Part shown: positions 38,164 to 47,600 of the stretch, piece after piece
Layout of the letters: every line of letters starts with the position of its first letter
Position numbering within the stretch: position 1 is the stretch's first letter
Assembly: GCA_031256435.1 (NCBI GenBank)
Contig: JAIRQO010000061.1
Location: forward strand, 1 to 59,300
Direction: 5' to 3'
Source: Cellulomonadaceae bacterium
GTDB taxonomy: Bacteria > Actinomycetota > Actinomycetes > Actinomycetales > Cellulomonadaceae
DNA length: 59,300 bases
Notes under the pieces: generated by a model
Told to the model about the DNA's origin: nothing
What the model saw: the letters and a program-made list of their open reading frames with translations, nothing else
Database searches by the model: none
Program-made: the position numbers and the translations under genes

Positions 38164-39051
38164 TTACGCAGCAGCAACCCCGTTGAGGCGACGCTGCCCA
38201 GCGCCTACTCCACCAAGTACCAGGGCGACGATGGCGATGCCAGTAATGCCCGCGAGCGCCACGCCCACACCCTCGCCGTATCCCGCAAACATCCCAAGCA
38301 AGGGAGCAGCGGCAGACTCGCCAAAGCCAGCCAGCACGGACTCCAGGGCGTCCGGGTAGGCAGAGGCCACCATGGACAACCCACCCGCCGTGATGACAGC
38401 GCTACCGGCAATCCAGCGTGCGCGCGTGGGAGCAGCAGCAAGGGCTACCAACGCCACGATGGCGGCGGTGATCACGCCTTCGGCTACGGCAGCAACGAGG
38501 TGGCTGGTCAGCATGGTGCCGGCAAACTCTGCGGCTCCAGGTCCGCCAGGAGCGCCAGCAACGGCGTACAGACCGGTCAACACGGTGACGGCGGCAAGAG
38601 GACTGGCCACGGCCGCGAGCGCCACGCGCGCTGCATGCGGCGCACCGGATTCACCCCAGCGTTCGGTGAGTTTCAGCACGCCCCACGCGGCGGCCACGGC
38701 CACCACGGCCATGGTGAGCGTGTTGACACCCAGCGAGGCAATCCCGCCATCGGCAAAGACGAATGCTTGCACTGCAATCACGGCGGTCATCACGCCCATC
38801 GCCGCGAGCGGCCCAATCAGGGCAACCGCGAGTGCAGCGCCGATGAGGTGGGAAGAGACTCCAGCAGCCACGGGGAAGTTCACCATCTGAACCGCGAACA
38901 CCAGGGCGCCGGTTGCGGCAACCATGCCGATGCGGTCACGCGTTGGCTCGGCGTGACGCGCTTTCCAGGCCATAGGGGCAAGGGCCGTAGCGGCCATTCC
39001 CGCAGCCACAATGTTGGCGGTGTCAGTCAGTAAATGAGCTGGAGTGTGCAT
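38164..39051 (-). CDS. CbiM/NikM-like ECF transporter substrate-binding protein (solitary)
   Basis: The 295-residue membrane protein begins MHTPAHLL, a variant of the M-H-I-P N-terminus whose Met and His bind Ni2+ or Co2+ in CbiM/NikM. It contains F-A-V-Q-M-V-N-F-P-V-A-A-G-V-S-S-H-L-I-G-A-A-L-A and V-F-A-D-G-G-I-A-S-L-G-V-N, both conserved family segments, and about seven hydrophobic stretches. The partner genes (CbiN, CbiQ, CbiO) are not next to it. The metal cannot be told from the sequence. GGGGA lies upstream of the ATG. No cobalamin or nickel riboswitch was recognised in the leader. Confidence 0.8.
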   Translation of the reverse strand: MHTPAHLLTDTANIVAAGMAATALAPMAWKARHAEPTRDRIGMVAATGALVFAVQMVNFPVAAGVSSHLIGAALAVALIGPLAAMGVMTAVIAVQAFVFADGGIASLGVNTLTMAVVAVAAAWGVLKLTERWGESGAPHAARVALAAVASPLAAVTVLTGLYAVAGAPGGPGAAEFAGTMLTSHLVAAVAEGVITAAIVALVALAAAPTRARWIAGSAVITAGGLSMVASAYPDALESVLAGFGESAAAPLLGMFAGYGEGVGVALAGITGIAIVALVLGGVGAGQRRLNGVAAA

Positions 39052-39175
39052 GTCAATCCCCTAAGGTCAATCGGTCATCTCCCACCGTACCGAGGGAACG
39101 CGTCTGCCGTGGGATACGCGCCGTGTTCGGACGTGACTCGATGCCCGGTGGCACTCGTGACGGCAGGATGGGGCC

Positions 39176-40135
39176 ATGGAGTTACGAGTAGCGAGTTTCA
39201 ACATCCAGCACGGGCGGTTGCCCGATGGCCAGGTGGACGTGGGTGCTGTGGCTCGAGCATTGGCTCCCTTCCAGGCCGATGTGGTGGCCATCCAGGAGGC
39301 GGACCGGTGGCAGGCGCGCTCTGGAAACGTGGACTCGGCAGAGGTGATTGCCAGCGGGTTGGGGTTTGACGTGTGGAGATACCAACCCGGCGTGGCGGGC
39401 GCGGTGGAGCCTGCCCGCGCTCCCGGGGATGATCCGGGCGCGGCGCTCCTGCCGCTGGCACGCGCAAAAGGTTGGACGGCAAAGGTGCGCGGGATCTGGA
39501 CTGTGTTGGCGTCCCGTGCTGGGAGGCGTGCCGTGCGGACCTACCTGGGCGTGTGGCTGGGACGGCATCGTGCCGCGGCGCCTGCGGCGGACACCGTTCC
39601 CGGGCACGGGATTGCGCTCATGTCCCGGTATCCGGTCACGCGGTGGGAGCATCTCCGCCTGCCGTTACGCTCACTGTGGCTGGGTGGCAGGCTCCAGGTG
39701 GGACGCGACGATCCGCGCGTAGCGCTCGCAGCCCACATAGAGACGCCGCACGGCCCGGTGACGGTGTGTACCACGCATTTGAGCACGCACGCCTGGTCAA
39801 ACCGGCGGCAGTTGAGGTGGTTGGTGCGGCATCTCAGCCAGGACCATGCCCGACGAGACGGCGCGGGCAATCCGGTCCTGTTAATGGGCGATCTCAACAT
39901 TCGCGGCGCGGAACCGGCGGAAACCACCGGGTGGCGGGACCTGATTGACTCGCCCACGTACCCGCGGCATCAGCCGTTCCTGCAGTTGGATCATGTGTTG
40001 TTGAACCCTGACCTGGACGGGATGTGCGTGGCGGCGGAGGCTGAGGTGGTGGACCTCGCCGTGAGCGACCATCGCGCTGTGGTGGCAACGCTGCAGTTGG
40101 CGCGCGCTTCTGGTGGCAATTTCGGCACCGCGTGA
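39176..40135 (+). CDS. Endonuclease/exonuclease/phosphatase family protein
   Basis: The 319-residue protein has the EEP-fold motifs: S-F-N-I-Q-H-G near residue 8, V-V-A-I-Q-E-A-D-R (metal-binding Glu) near 38, C-T-T-H-L-S-T-H near 200, L-L-M-G-D-L-N-I near 238 and S-D-H-R-A-V near 302. No signal peptide is visible, so it is probably cytoplasmic. The substrate could be a nucleic acid, phospholipid head group or sugar phosphate. CAGGAT lies six bases before the ATG, suggesting a leaderless mRNA. It is divergent from the CbiM-like gene. Confidence 0.83.
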   Translation: MELRVASFNIQHGRLPDGQVDVGAVARALAPFQADVVAIQEADRWQARSGNVDSAEVIASGLGFDVWRYQPGVAGAVEPARAPGDDPGAALLPLARAKGWTAKVRGIWTVLASRAGRRAVRTYLGVWLGRHRAAAPAADTVPGHGIALMSRYPVTRWEHLRLPLRSLWLGGRLQVGRDDPRVALAAHIETPHGPVTVCTTHLSTHAWSNRRQLRWLVRHLSQDHARRDGAGNPVLLMGDLNIRGAEPAETTGWRDLIDSPTYPRHQPFLQLDHVLLNPDLDGMCVAAEAEVVDLAVSDHRAVVATLQLARASGGNFGTA

Positions 40136-40165
40136 TCGGGCCGAGAGCGTCCGGCGTTCCCCGAT

Positions 40166-40194
40166 TTAGCGGATCAGCCTCACACTGGTATGCT
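40166..40194 (+). promoter_or_regulatory. Putative rpsT promoter
   Basis: TTAGCG at 40166-40171 and TATGCT at 40189-40194 are separated by 17 bases, upstream of a short leader and an AAGG ribosome binding site. The -35 match is weak and the -10 match is good. Confidence 0.4.
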
Positions 40195-40232
40195 TTTCCG
40201 GTTCCAAGTGTTACACACCAGAAGGTTTCCCC

Positions 40233-40493
40233 GTGGCAAACATTAAGTCGCAGCTGAAGCGCATCAAGACCAACGAGAAGGCTCGCCTGCGCAACCGCGC
40301 CGTGAAGTCCGAACTGAAGACGTACGTCCGCAAGGTGCGCGAAGCCATCGCCGCTGGCGACAAGGACACCGCCACCGCCGCGCTGGCCGATGCCAACCGC
40401 AAGTTGGACAAGGCCGTGTCCAAGGGCGTCATCCACAAGAACCAGGCTGCCAACCGCAAGTCCAAGCTGGCCGTCCAGGTCAACGCGCTGTAA
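40233..40493 (+). CDS. rpsT: 30S ribosomal protein S20
   Basis: The 86-residue basic protein has [20 protein letters not shown] at its start and [15 protein letters not shown] near its end, as in bacterial bS20, which binds 16S rRNA early in 30S assembly. It starts with GTG after AGAAGG. It is convergent with holA, with a hairpin terminator between, the usual arrangement in this phylum. Confidence 0.97.
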   Translation: MANIKSQLKRIKTNEKARLRNRAVKSELKTYVRKVREAIAAGDKDTATAALADANRKLDKAVSKGVIHKNQAANRKSKLAVQVNAL

Positions 40494-40550
40494 TTCACGC
40501 GCTGGTACTTCGGTTCACCTGGGCTCTACCGGCTTGATCTGAGTTGACCA

Positions 40551-40585
40551 AAGCGTCGCCTCCGTCAGGAGACGGCGCTTTTCGT
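40551..40585. terminator. rpsT terminator hairpin
   Basis: AAGCGTCGCCTCC, a GTCA loop and GGAGACGGCGCTTTT form an imperfect stem with a T-run. It sits 58 bases after rpsT in the convergent gap to holA. The rest of the gap (to 40724) has short direct repeats of CAGGAACTACCGCAG and no gene. Confidence 0.7.
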
Positions 40586-40724
40586 CGTACCCAGAATTGG
40601 GTAGTACCCTAAATAGGCGGCTTGTGCTTCGGTATGCTCTGATGAGGCGCACCACAGCAGGAACTACCGCAGCAGAATCTACGGCGCCAGTCAATTAGCG
40701 CGCCAGGAACCACCGCTCCAGGAA

Positions 40725-41732
40725 CTACCGCAGCCCTCGGGCGGCCACGGTGAGGACTGCTTTCTCTACGGCATAAATGGGGTCCCGCGCTCCGCCCTTG
40801 ACGTCAGCGTCTGCGGCGGCCACGGCCTCAATAGCCGCGGCAATCCCGGCATCCGTCCACCCGCGCGATTGCTCGCCAATCTTCCGGGCAATGAAGGGCG
40901 CGAGGCCCACATCTTGCGGCCGCTTTCCCGTTCCTCGTAAATCGCTGACCTTGGCCACCTGCCGCATCTTGGACGCCAACGCGGCCACCAACGGCACAGG
41001 GTCCACTCCCACATCAAGCGCGTGCCGCAGCAACGCCACGGCCTGCCCCACATCACCAATGACGGCAGCATCCGCCACGCGGAAGCCCGTGGCCTGAACG
41101 CGCCCGCCGTAGTACCGGTCCACCACCTCAGCCGTGACCGTTCCTTCCGTGTCCGCCACCAACTGCGCAGCGGCGGACGCTAACTCGCGCAGGTCCGAGC
41201 CCAGTGCTTCCACCAGTGCGCTGACGGCCTCCGGAGCCACCTTCCTCTTGGCCGCCCTGAACTCCCCGGTCACAAAGTCCGCCTTGAATACCTCGCCAGC
41301 GTCCCACTGGGGGACCTCGCACACTATCTCGGGAGCGCCGGACTTCCGCACCGCATCAAGCATGCGTTTTCCGCGCACCCCTCCCCCGTGTACCAGGATC
41401 ACTACGGCGTCACCAAACGGAGCCTTGACGTACTCCACCATGTCCGTGACCAGGGCGTCCGTACACTGCTCGGCACCGGTAATCTCCACCACTTTGGACG
41501 CACTGAAAAGTGACGGACTGGTAGCGGACAGAACCGCCCCCGCAACGTATTCAGGACCCGCCAGCACCACCCGCTCAATCTCTGGATCACGCTGACGCGC
41601 CAACGCCAGTAACCCCGCAACGGCGCGTTCCCGGAGGTACTCCGCTGGACCGCGCACCAGCACCACGGGGGCAAGGGTGGGCTCGTTCCAGGCACGTCCT
41701 GAAGGGGTACGTTTCCGCGAGGTAGCAGGCAT
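40725..41732 (-). CDS. holA: DNA polymerase III subunit delta
   Basis: HolA opens the beta clamp within the clamp loader. From ATG 41732 (MPATSRKRTPSGRAWNEP) the protein has 335 residues, the usual length. It shows V-V-L-V-R-G-P-A-E-Y-L-R-E-R at the start, V-V-E-I-T-G-A-E-Q, the E-A-L-G-S-D-L-R-E-L-A-S-A-A-A-Q-L region and Y-Y-G-G-R-V-Q-A-T-G-F-R-V-A-D-A near residue 210. The open frame runs on upstream to 42380 across pepN, but that part does not match the family. It is divergent from pepN. Confidence 0.93.
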   Translation of the reverse strand: MPATSRKRTPSGRAWNEPTLAPVVLVRGPAEYLRERAVAGLLALARQRDPEIERVVLAGPEYVAGAVLSATSPSLFSASKVVEITGAEQCTDALVTDMVEYVKAPFGDAVVILVHGGGVRGKRMLDAVRKSGAPEIVCEVPQWDAGEVFKADFVTGEFRAAKRKVAPEAVSALVEALGSDLRELASAAAQLVADTEGTVTAEVVDRYYGGRVQATGFRVADAAVIGDVGQAVALLRHALDVGVDPVPLVAALASKMRQVAKVSDLRGTGKRPQDVGLAPFIARKIGEQSRGWTDAGIAAAIEAVAAADADVKGGARDPIYAVEKAVLTVAARGLR

Positions 41733-41789
41733 GACCCCACCATGCCACAGGGGGGTGATATGAAAGCGTTCCGTGCAAAGATTGATCCC

Positions 41790-44441
41790 ATGCCTGGTCA
41801 GAACCTCACGCGCGAGGAAGCCACTCAGCGCGCAACCGTCATCACCAACGTCAGTTCCTACGCCATCGATCTGGACCTCACTACCGGTCCGCAGACCTTT
41901 GCGAGTTCCACGACGATAGCCTTTGACGCCACCGTTGGAGCAAGCACGTTCCTTGACTTGATTGCGGACGCCGTTCACTCGGTGGAACTCAACGGGGTCA
42001 GCCTGAACCCAGACGAGGTGTTCCAGGACAGCCGCATCACCCTGGCCAATCTGGCCGCCACCAACACGGTCACCGTCACGGCCACCTGTGAATACTCCAA
42101 CACCGGGGAGGGATTGCATCGCTTTGTGGATCCCGTGGATGGCGAGGTGTACCTGTACTCGCAGTTTGAGGTGCCCGATGCACGCCGCATGTTTGCCACG
42201 TTTGAACAGCCGGACCTGAAAAGCACGTATCAACTGACCGTCACGGCTCCAGCGTATTGGCAGGTGGTCAGCATCCAGCCCACGCCCGAGCCCGTGATGG
42301 TGGGGGACGTCCGACGAGATCCTGCGACTCCGCTTCGCTCCGCGCAGGATGACGGGGTGGAGTGCGTCGACACCGCACAAGATAACGGGGTGGACCGCAG
42401 TACTACCGCGCGGTGGGAGTTTGAGCCCACGCCGCGAATCTCCACGTACCTCATGGCCCTGGTGGCCGGTCCGTACGCCGTTCAGCGCGGCTCGCTGACC
42501 TCCGTCACCGGCCGGGAGATCCCACTGGGCGTATTCTGCCGCGCCTCACTAGCGAACCACATTGACGCTGACTACATCATGGACATCACGGCGGCAGGGT
42601 TCGGCTTCTACGAGGAGAACTTCCAGTATCCGTACCCGTTTGCCAAGTATGACCAACTCTTTGTGCCCGAGTTCAACGCTGGTGCCATGGAGCATCCCGG
42701 CTGCGTCACCTTCACCGAGAGTTATGTGTTCCGTGGCGCGGTGTCAGATGCCCGACGAGAACGCCGCGTAGTCACCATCCTTCATGAACTCGCCCACATG
42801 TGGTTTGGGGATTTGGTCACCATGAAATGGTGGAATGACCTGTGGCTCAACGAGTCCTTTGCCGAGTTTGCCAGCACCCTGGCCACGGCGAGTGTCACCG
42901 AATGGACGGACGCGTGGACCACCTTTACCGCGTCCGAGAAAACGTGGGGGTACCACCAGGATGCCCTTCCCAGCACCCACCCCATCGTCGCAACCATCAA
43001 CGATCTTGAGGACGTGTACGTTAACTTTGACGGCATCACCTATGCCAAGGGCGGTTCCGCGCTGAAACTCCTGGCCGCATGGGTGGGCAAGGATCAGTTC
43101 CTGCAAGGGTTGGCCAACTATTTCACAAAATACCAATGGAGCAACGCCGAGTTGGGTGACCTCCTGGCCGAGTTGGAGCAGACGTCCGGCCGTGACCTCT
43201 CCTCCTGGGCGGAGGCATGGCTGCAGACTGCCGGAACCAACACGCTGCGGGCGGAGATTGCTTCCGATGATGCTGGCGTCATCACGGAGTTTGCCATTGT
43301 TCAAACGGCCCCGGACGGTTATCCCACCATTCGTCCGCACCGCGTGGGGATTGGGTTCTTTGACCTCGCAGAGGACGGGTCAGCCGTGGTCCGCACGCGC
43401 GAGGACTTTGGAGACGTGGTCACCGCCCGCAAGGAAATTCCCGGAGCCGTAGGGTTGAAGCGGCCCGGACTGGTGCTGCTCAATGACACGGACCTGACGT
43501 TCGCCAAGATTCGCCTGGATGACGCGAGTCACGCCTTTGCGGTGGAGCACCTGGGGAAAATCCAGGAACCGATGGCGCGCACCTTGGTGTGGGGGGCGTT
43601 GTGGGATGCCGTGGCCGATGGCGAGGCGCCCGCGTCCGAGTACATTGACGCCGTGATGACCCACCTGGGCAGCGGGACCAACTCCACCACAGTGCAGACG
43701 GTCTTGGGGCACTTGCGTACTGCTGCGACGATTTACGCTGCTCCACAGGCGCGTTCCGCAGAGCAAGCCCGGGTGGCTCGCGGGCTGTGGGACATGCTGG
43801 AGGACTCGCCTGCGGGTTCAGACCTTCAACTGCACCTGCTGAAAACCTACGCGTTCAATGTGAACAATCCCGAGGACACGGACCGGCTCCGGGGGTTGCT
43901 CGATGGCACGGTCTCCCTGCCCGGGTTGACCTTGGACACGGACTTGCGGTGGGAGGTGCTGCAGGGACTGGCCACACTCGGGGTTCTGGACGAGTCCGAG
44001 GTGGAGGACGCTCTGGCGGCAGATGACACGGCCTCCGGTTTGCAGGCTGCCGCGCGGGTGCGGGCCTCATGGCCCACGGCAGAGGCCAAGCAGGCCGCCT
44101 TTGATGCCGTGTTAAACAACCCCGAGTTGCCCAACGCCATGATCCGCGCCACGGCCGCAGGGTTCTGCCATGTCAACGATCCGGAGATTCTCAGCCCCTT
44201 CGTCGGGAAGTTCTTGGACGCTCTGGACGGGCTGTGGGACACGCGCACGTACCAGATGTTTGAGGAAATCATCGGCGGGATGTTCCCCCTGGCCGCCGCC
44301 TCACCCCAGGTGGATGCTGCCGTGCAGGGTTGGTTGGACGCCCACGCCGATGCCGCTCCGGCGCTGGTGCGGCTTGTCTCCGAGGAACACGCCGATGTGC
44401 AACGCGCCGTGGCAGCGCAAGTGGTGAGTGCTGCTCAGTAG
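41790..44441 (+). CDS. pepN: Aminopeptidase N (M1 family)
   Basis: PepN is a cytoplasmic zinc aminopeptidase that trims peptides. The ~883-residue protein starts MPGQNLTREEATQR, the usual actinobacterial N-terminus; in-frame ATGs at 41742 and 41760 (the latter after GGGGGTG) are alternatives. The zinc site is H-E-L-A-H near residue 332 with the downstream N-E-S-F-A-E-F. The substrate motif is G-A-M-E-H rather than the usual G-A-M-E-N. Residues about 174-209 are an insertion encoded by a palindromic repeat and a partial duplication (listed separately), in a spot where relatives go directly from P-E-P-V to A-R-W-x-F-E-P-T-P. Confidence 0.94.
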   Translation: MPGQNLTREEATQRATVITNVSSYAIDLDLTTGPQTFASSTTIAFDATVGASTFLDLIADAVHSVELNGVSLNPDEVFQDSRITLANLAATNTVTVTATCEYSNTGEGLHRFVDPVDGEVYLYSQFEVPDARRMFATFEQPDLKSTYQLTVTAPAYWQVVSIQPTPEPVMVGDVRRDPATPLRSAQDDGVECVDTAQDNGVDRSTTARWEFEPTPRISTYLMALVAGPYAVQRGSLTSVTGREIPLGVFCRASLANHIDADYIMDITAAGFGFYEENFQYPYPFAKYDQLFVPEFNAGAMEHPGCVTFTESYVFRGAVSDARRERRVVTILHELAHMWFGDLVTMKWWNDLWLNESFAEFASTLATASVTEWTDAWTTFTASEKTWGYHQDALPSTHPIVATINDLEDVYVNFDGITYAKGGSALKLLAAWVGKDQFLQGLANYFTKYQWSNAELGDLLAELEQTSGRDLSSWAEAWLQTAGTNTLRAEIASDDAGVITEFAIVQTAPDGYPTIRPHRVGIGFFDLAEDGSAVVRTREDFGDVVTARKEIPGAVGLKRPGLVLLNDTDLTFAKIRLDDASHAFAVEHLGKIQEPMARTLVWGALWDAVADGEAPASEYIDAVMTHLGSGTNSTTVQTVLGHLRTAATIYAAPQARSAEQARVARGLWDMLEDSPAGSDLQLHLLKTYAFNVNNPEDTDRLRGLLDGTVSLPGLTLDTDLRWEVLQGLATLGVLDESEVEDALAADDTASGLQAAARVRASWPTAEAKQAAFDAVLNNPELPNAMIRATAAGFCHVNDPEILSPFVGKFLDALDGLWDTRTYQMFEEIIGGMFPLAAASPQVDAAVQGWLDAHADAAPALVRLVSEEHADVQRAVAAQVVSAAQ
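42316..42357 (+). repeat. REP-like palindrome inserted in frame inside pepN
   Basis: GAGATCCTGCGACTCCGCTT then CGCTCCGCGCAGGATGACGG matches the intergenic element at 25763-25792 apart from a slightly longer loop. The next ~55 bases contain a degenerate second copy of its right half (GCACAAGATAACGGGGTGG). Together they add about 35 codons (P-A-T-P-L-R-S-A-Q-D-D-G-V ... A-Q-D-N-G-V) without breaking the frame. Confidence 0.85.
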
Positions 44442-44572
44442 AGATCCTGCGAGGCGCTACGCACCCGCAGGATGACGGATACTCGGGCGGTTGAGCCAGG
44501 CCACAGAGTGGCCGACGGTCGAAACCCCCGCACCCCTGTCATGCTGCGGCCCGCAGGGATCGCAGCATCTCG
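44441..44572. repeat. Compound REP-like elements downstream of pepN
   Basis: GAGATCCTGCGAGGCGC...CCCGCAGGATGACGG overlaps the pepN stop codon. It is followed by GGTTGAGCCAGGCC...GGTCGAAACC (about 44490-44527) and an inverted GTCATGCTGCGG...CGCAGCATCTCG copy (44538-44572). The two repeat families alternate. Confidence 0.75.
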
Positions 44573-44574
44573 GC

Positions 44575-44655
44575 ACAACACAGCCCCTCGCCTGGTGGTT
44601 TCGGCCGTCGCGCCTGAGGCGCTGGCTCAACCAGCCAAACGAGGGGCTGTGTTGT
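44575..44655 (-). terminator. Terminator of the LALTG surface-protein gene with a repeat in its loop
   Basis: ACAACACAGCCCCTCG (44575-44590) and CGAGGGGCTGTGTTGT (44640-44655) form a perfect 16-bp stem starting 8 bases after the stop codon. The 49-base loop is occupied by a member of the GGTGGTTTCGACC...GGCTCAACCACC repeat family. Confidence 0.7.
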
Positions 44656-44662
44656 TAGTGAC

Positions 44663-47600
44663 CTACTGCTCGCGACGCTTCGGCTTGATGGCCGCTACGC
44701 CACCGAGGCCGGCAATGAGGCCCAGCAGGAGGGTGGCAATTCCTGCACCAGTCAGAGCCAGCACAGGCGCGGACTTCAGTGGAGCCATGACTTGCTTCGC
44801 CTTGGCCACGGGGGTGGCACTGGCAACCTTGATCTCCTTGACCTTGGTTACCGTGGTCACCTTGGTCACTACCTTGTCCTTGCCGTGCTTGTCATTGCCC
44901 GTGGGAGGCGGCGGAGGCTGCTCTTCCGTGGCGCAGGCCCACTCGCCGTCAATCTGGCTGGCTTCGCCAGCAGCCTCGGCGGCTTGCCAGGAATCGAACC
45001 CGAGTTGCTCGTAGCAGGTCTGGTCCAGGCCCACGGGATCCTTGACGTCCACCACAATGGCTTCGGCCGTGTCATCCTGACCTGTCTCCACAATCCGCGC
45101 CGTGTTGATGGCGCCGTCCGTGAAGAACTCTTGACGAGTCTCTACCGAGGCCGGCATCTCCGGACCGGTGAAGAGCAGGGTCTGGCTGAACTCACACGGG
45201 GTGCCTTCGGCTGACCAGTCACAGGTGCCCAAGATCACGTCATCGGTGGTGTCCGCTGGCGTTGCTTGGTCATCGGTCACGGTGACCGTGGCGTTGACCA
45301 GGCCAAACACGTAGTCGGCTTCCGTGAAGTCCACTGCGGTGGTAGCCGAGTTGGCTGTGGTGAACAGGCCATCCCACGCTACCGTGGCGGTGTTGGTGCC
45401 AGCGAACAGAACCGGGGTGGCCGATTCGGAGACGCAGGCGTAGTTCACGGTGAGCGAACCGGGACCTTCAGCATTCGCTGCGGGAACTACCCAGCCATCT
45501 TCTGGCACGTCCAGCACGGTGCAGGTTGCTGCGGCATCACTGGCGGTGAAGTTAGGCAGGTCTGCAATGGTGACGGGAACGTCCTTGGTGTTGGGGTTGT
45601 CCACCGTGATGGTGCCTTCCATGAGCCACGCGGAGTCCGAGTAGGCGCCTGGGGTGGCAACAATCCGGTAGTCGAAGCTTGCTTCACCGATGTCCTTGGT
45701 GACAAACGCGCCGTTCTCCAGCACCGTGTGCTCGGCATACTTGGTGGCGGAATCTTGCCAGTCAGGTTCCGTGCTCGGCCACGTGGCGGCATCAACCTTC
45801 TTCTCAATGTTCCACGCATAGGTGCGGGTGGCACTTCCCACCACAGCCTTGCCAATGCTCAACTCGGCATCGTTGCAAACCGTGACCGTTTCCGTGTCTT
45901 TGGCCGTCTTGGCTTCGTCACGGTTGGTCCAGGTGATGGTGGCGGTGTTGGTGAACGTGGTGCCTTCATCGACGAGGGTGACGATGCCGTCCTTGTCAGT
46001 GGTGTATTGGCATTGAGCGATCGTTTCTGGTGCTGTGAAGGTGAGGTCTTCCGGGGTGTCACCCATCACCTGGATCGTCTTGTCCGCAACGAGAGTGTCT
46101 GCGCCGCGGGAAGCAGTGTAGATGAACTGTTGCGTACCGCCCTGGGCGAGCACCTTTTCAGCATCCAGGCCTGTCACGCCAGCGAACTCAGTGAACGTGT
46201 CCGTGATGTCAGCAAACCTGCCGTGTTCAGTCACGTCTGCGTTGGTGAACGCAAACACCGTAGCCAGAGCGTTCGGAACGTTCAGGATGGACTGGCCGAA
46301 CGCGGTGACGTCCACCCGGAACATACCGGAAGGCTGTCCGGTGGCCTTCGCCGCAACCCACCGCACCTGGATCACTCCTTCGGCACCGGCAGCAAGGAAC
46401 TCCTCGTCTGCGGGTTTGGTGAAGGTCACGGTGCCACCAGTCGTGTTGACTACCACAGTGGGGGTGATCTCCGACCACGCCAACGGCGTAGCGGACGTGT
46501 TGGTTACCGTGATGGTTCCCGATGCGTTGGCGCCGGAGAACGTCTTGGACGCGGTGACGTCCAGTGTGTAGGTGAAGTCCACGTCACTGCCGGGGGTGGC
46601 TTGTTGCACCGTGGTCTTGTCTACACTCTTGGCAATGTCCCACCCGTAGTTCACGTCATAGGAACCCGTGAACAGCAGCGTGGCTTCGGGACGCGAATCC
46701 CACACACACACATCAGCAGTATCCTCAGCGCCCGTAGACAACGCAGCCGTATTGACCGTCCAATCCGACGCAGCACTAGAGTTGCAGGTGATGGGAGCAA
46801 TATCACTCGTCGGGTTGACGTTCACCGTGTACTCAAACACCGTGGGAGTCAGGTCAGCATTCCACGTAGCAGTACACGTGTCCTCACCACACAGGGTGTG
46901 GTTGTCAACGTTAGAGTCCGTTACCGTCACGGTGTATTCATCCAACAGGTTAGCCGGGTCCGTGACGAACGTCACCGGCATCGCGTCACTCTTAGCACGG
47001 CTACCAGCAGAGAACGCCTCGGCGGCATCCCACTTGATCCCCGCTGTATTCGTGGCAGTATCTGCCGGCCTGGCAGCACCTTCCACAAAGTCACACTCAT
47101 ACGTCACCGTGCGAGAACCAGATGCCGGAACCACAAAGCCTTCCGTACTGTCAGCCTCGGTCACCACAGTGCATTCCGCAGCGTCCTTAAAGGACGGGAA
47201 GTCCTTGACCTGAGCCGTCACCGGCCACGGGTTCGGGTTACTCATCGTGATAGTACCCGTAACCGCCCATGTGGCATCCGTCATCGGCAACGGAGTAGCC
47301 GTCACCTGATACGTGAACTGCGCCGTCCCATCAACATTCTCCACCTTCTTAGACGCCGCATCCTGCCACTCCGTGGTAGCCGTAGGAGCAGACGGGTTCA
47401 ACACCTTCTTACTGACATCCCAATCCAGTTTCCGCACCAACGTAGCATCCACAGACTTAGCCACCGTCAAATCCTGACCAGCACACAACTCCACTGTGCT
47501 CTTAGCCTTCGCAACATCCGCATCCCAAGTCAACGTGGCCTTATTGACAAACCGTGTCCCTTCAATCCCACCTGCAGCATCCTCACTAGCCTGGCAAGTA

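Noticed and set aside
39052..39175. Possible cobalamin or nickel riboswitch before the CbiM-like gene
   Set aside because: The 124-base region lacks a recognisable B12-box or NiCo-type core and is shared with the divergent EEP gene.
41733..42380. Extended N-terminus of the holA frame
   Set aside because: The extra 216 codons lie antisense to pepN and do not resemble DNA polymerase III delta; the ATG at 41732 gives a protein of normal length.
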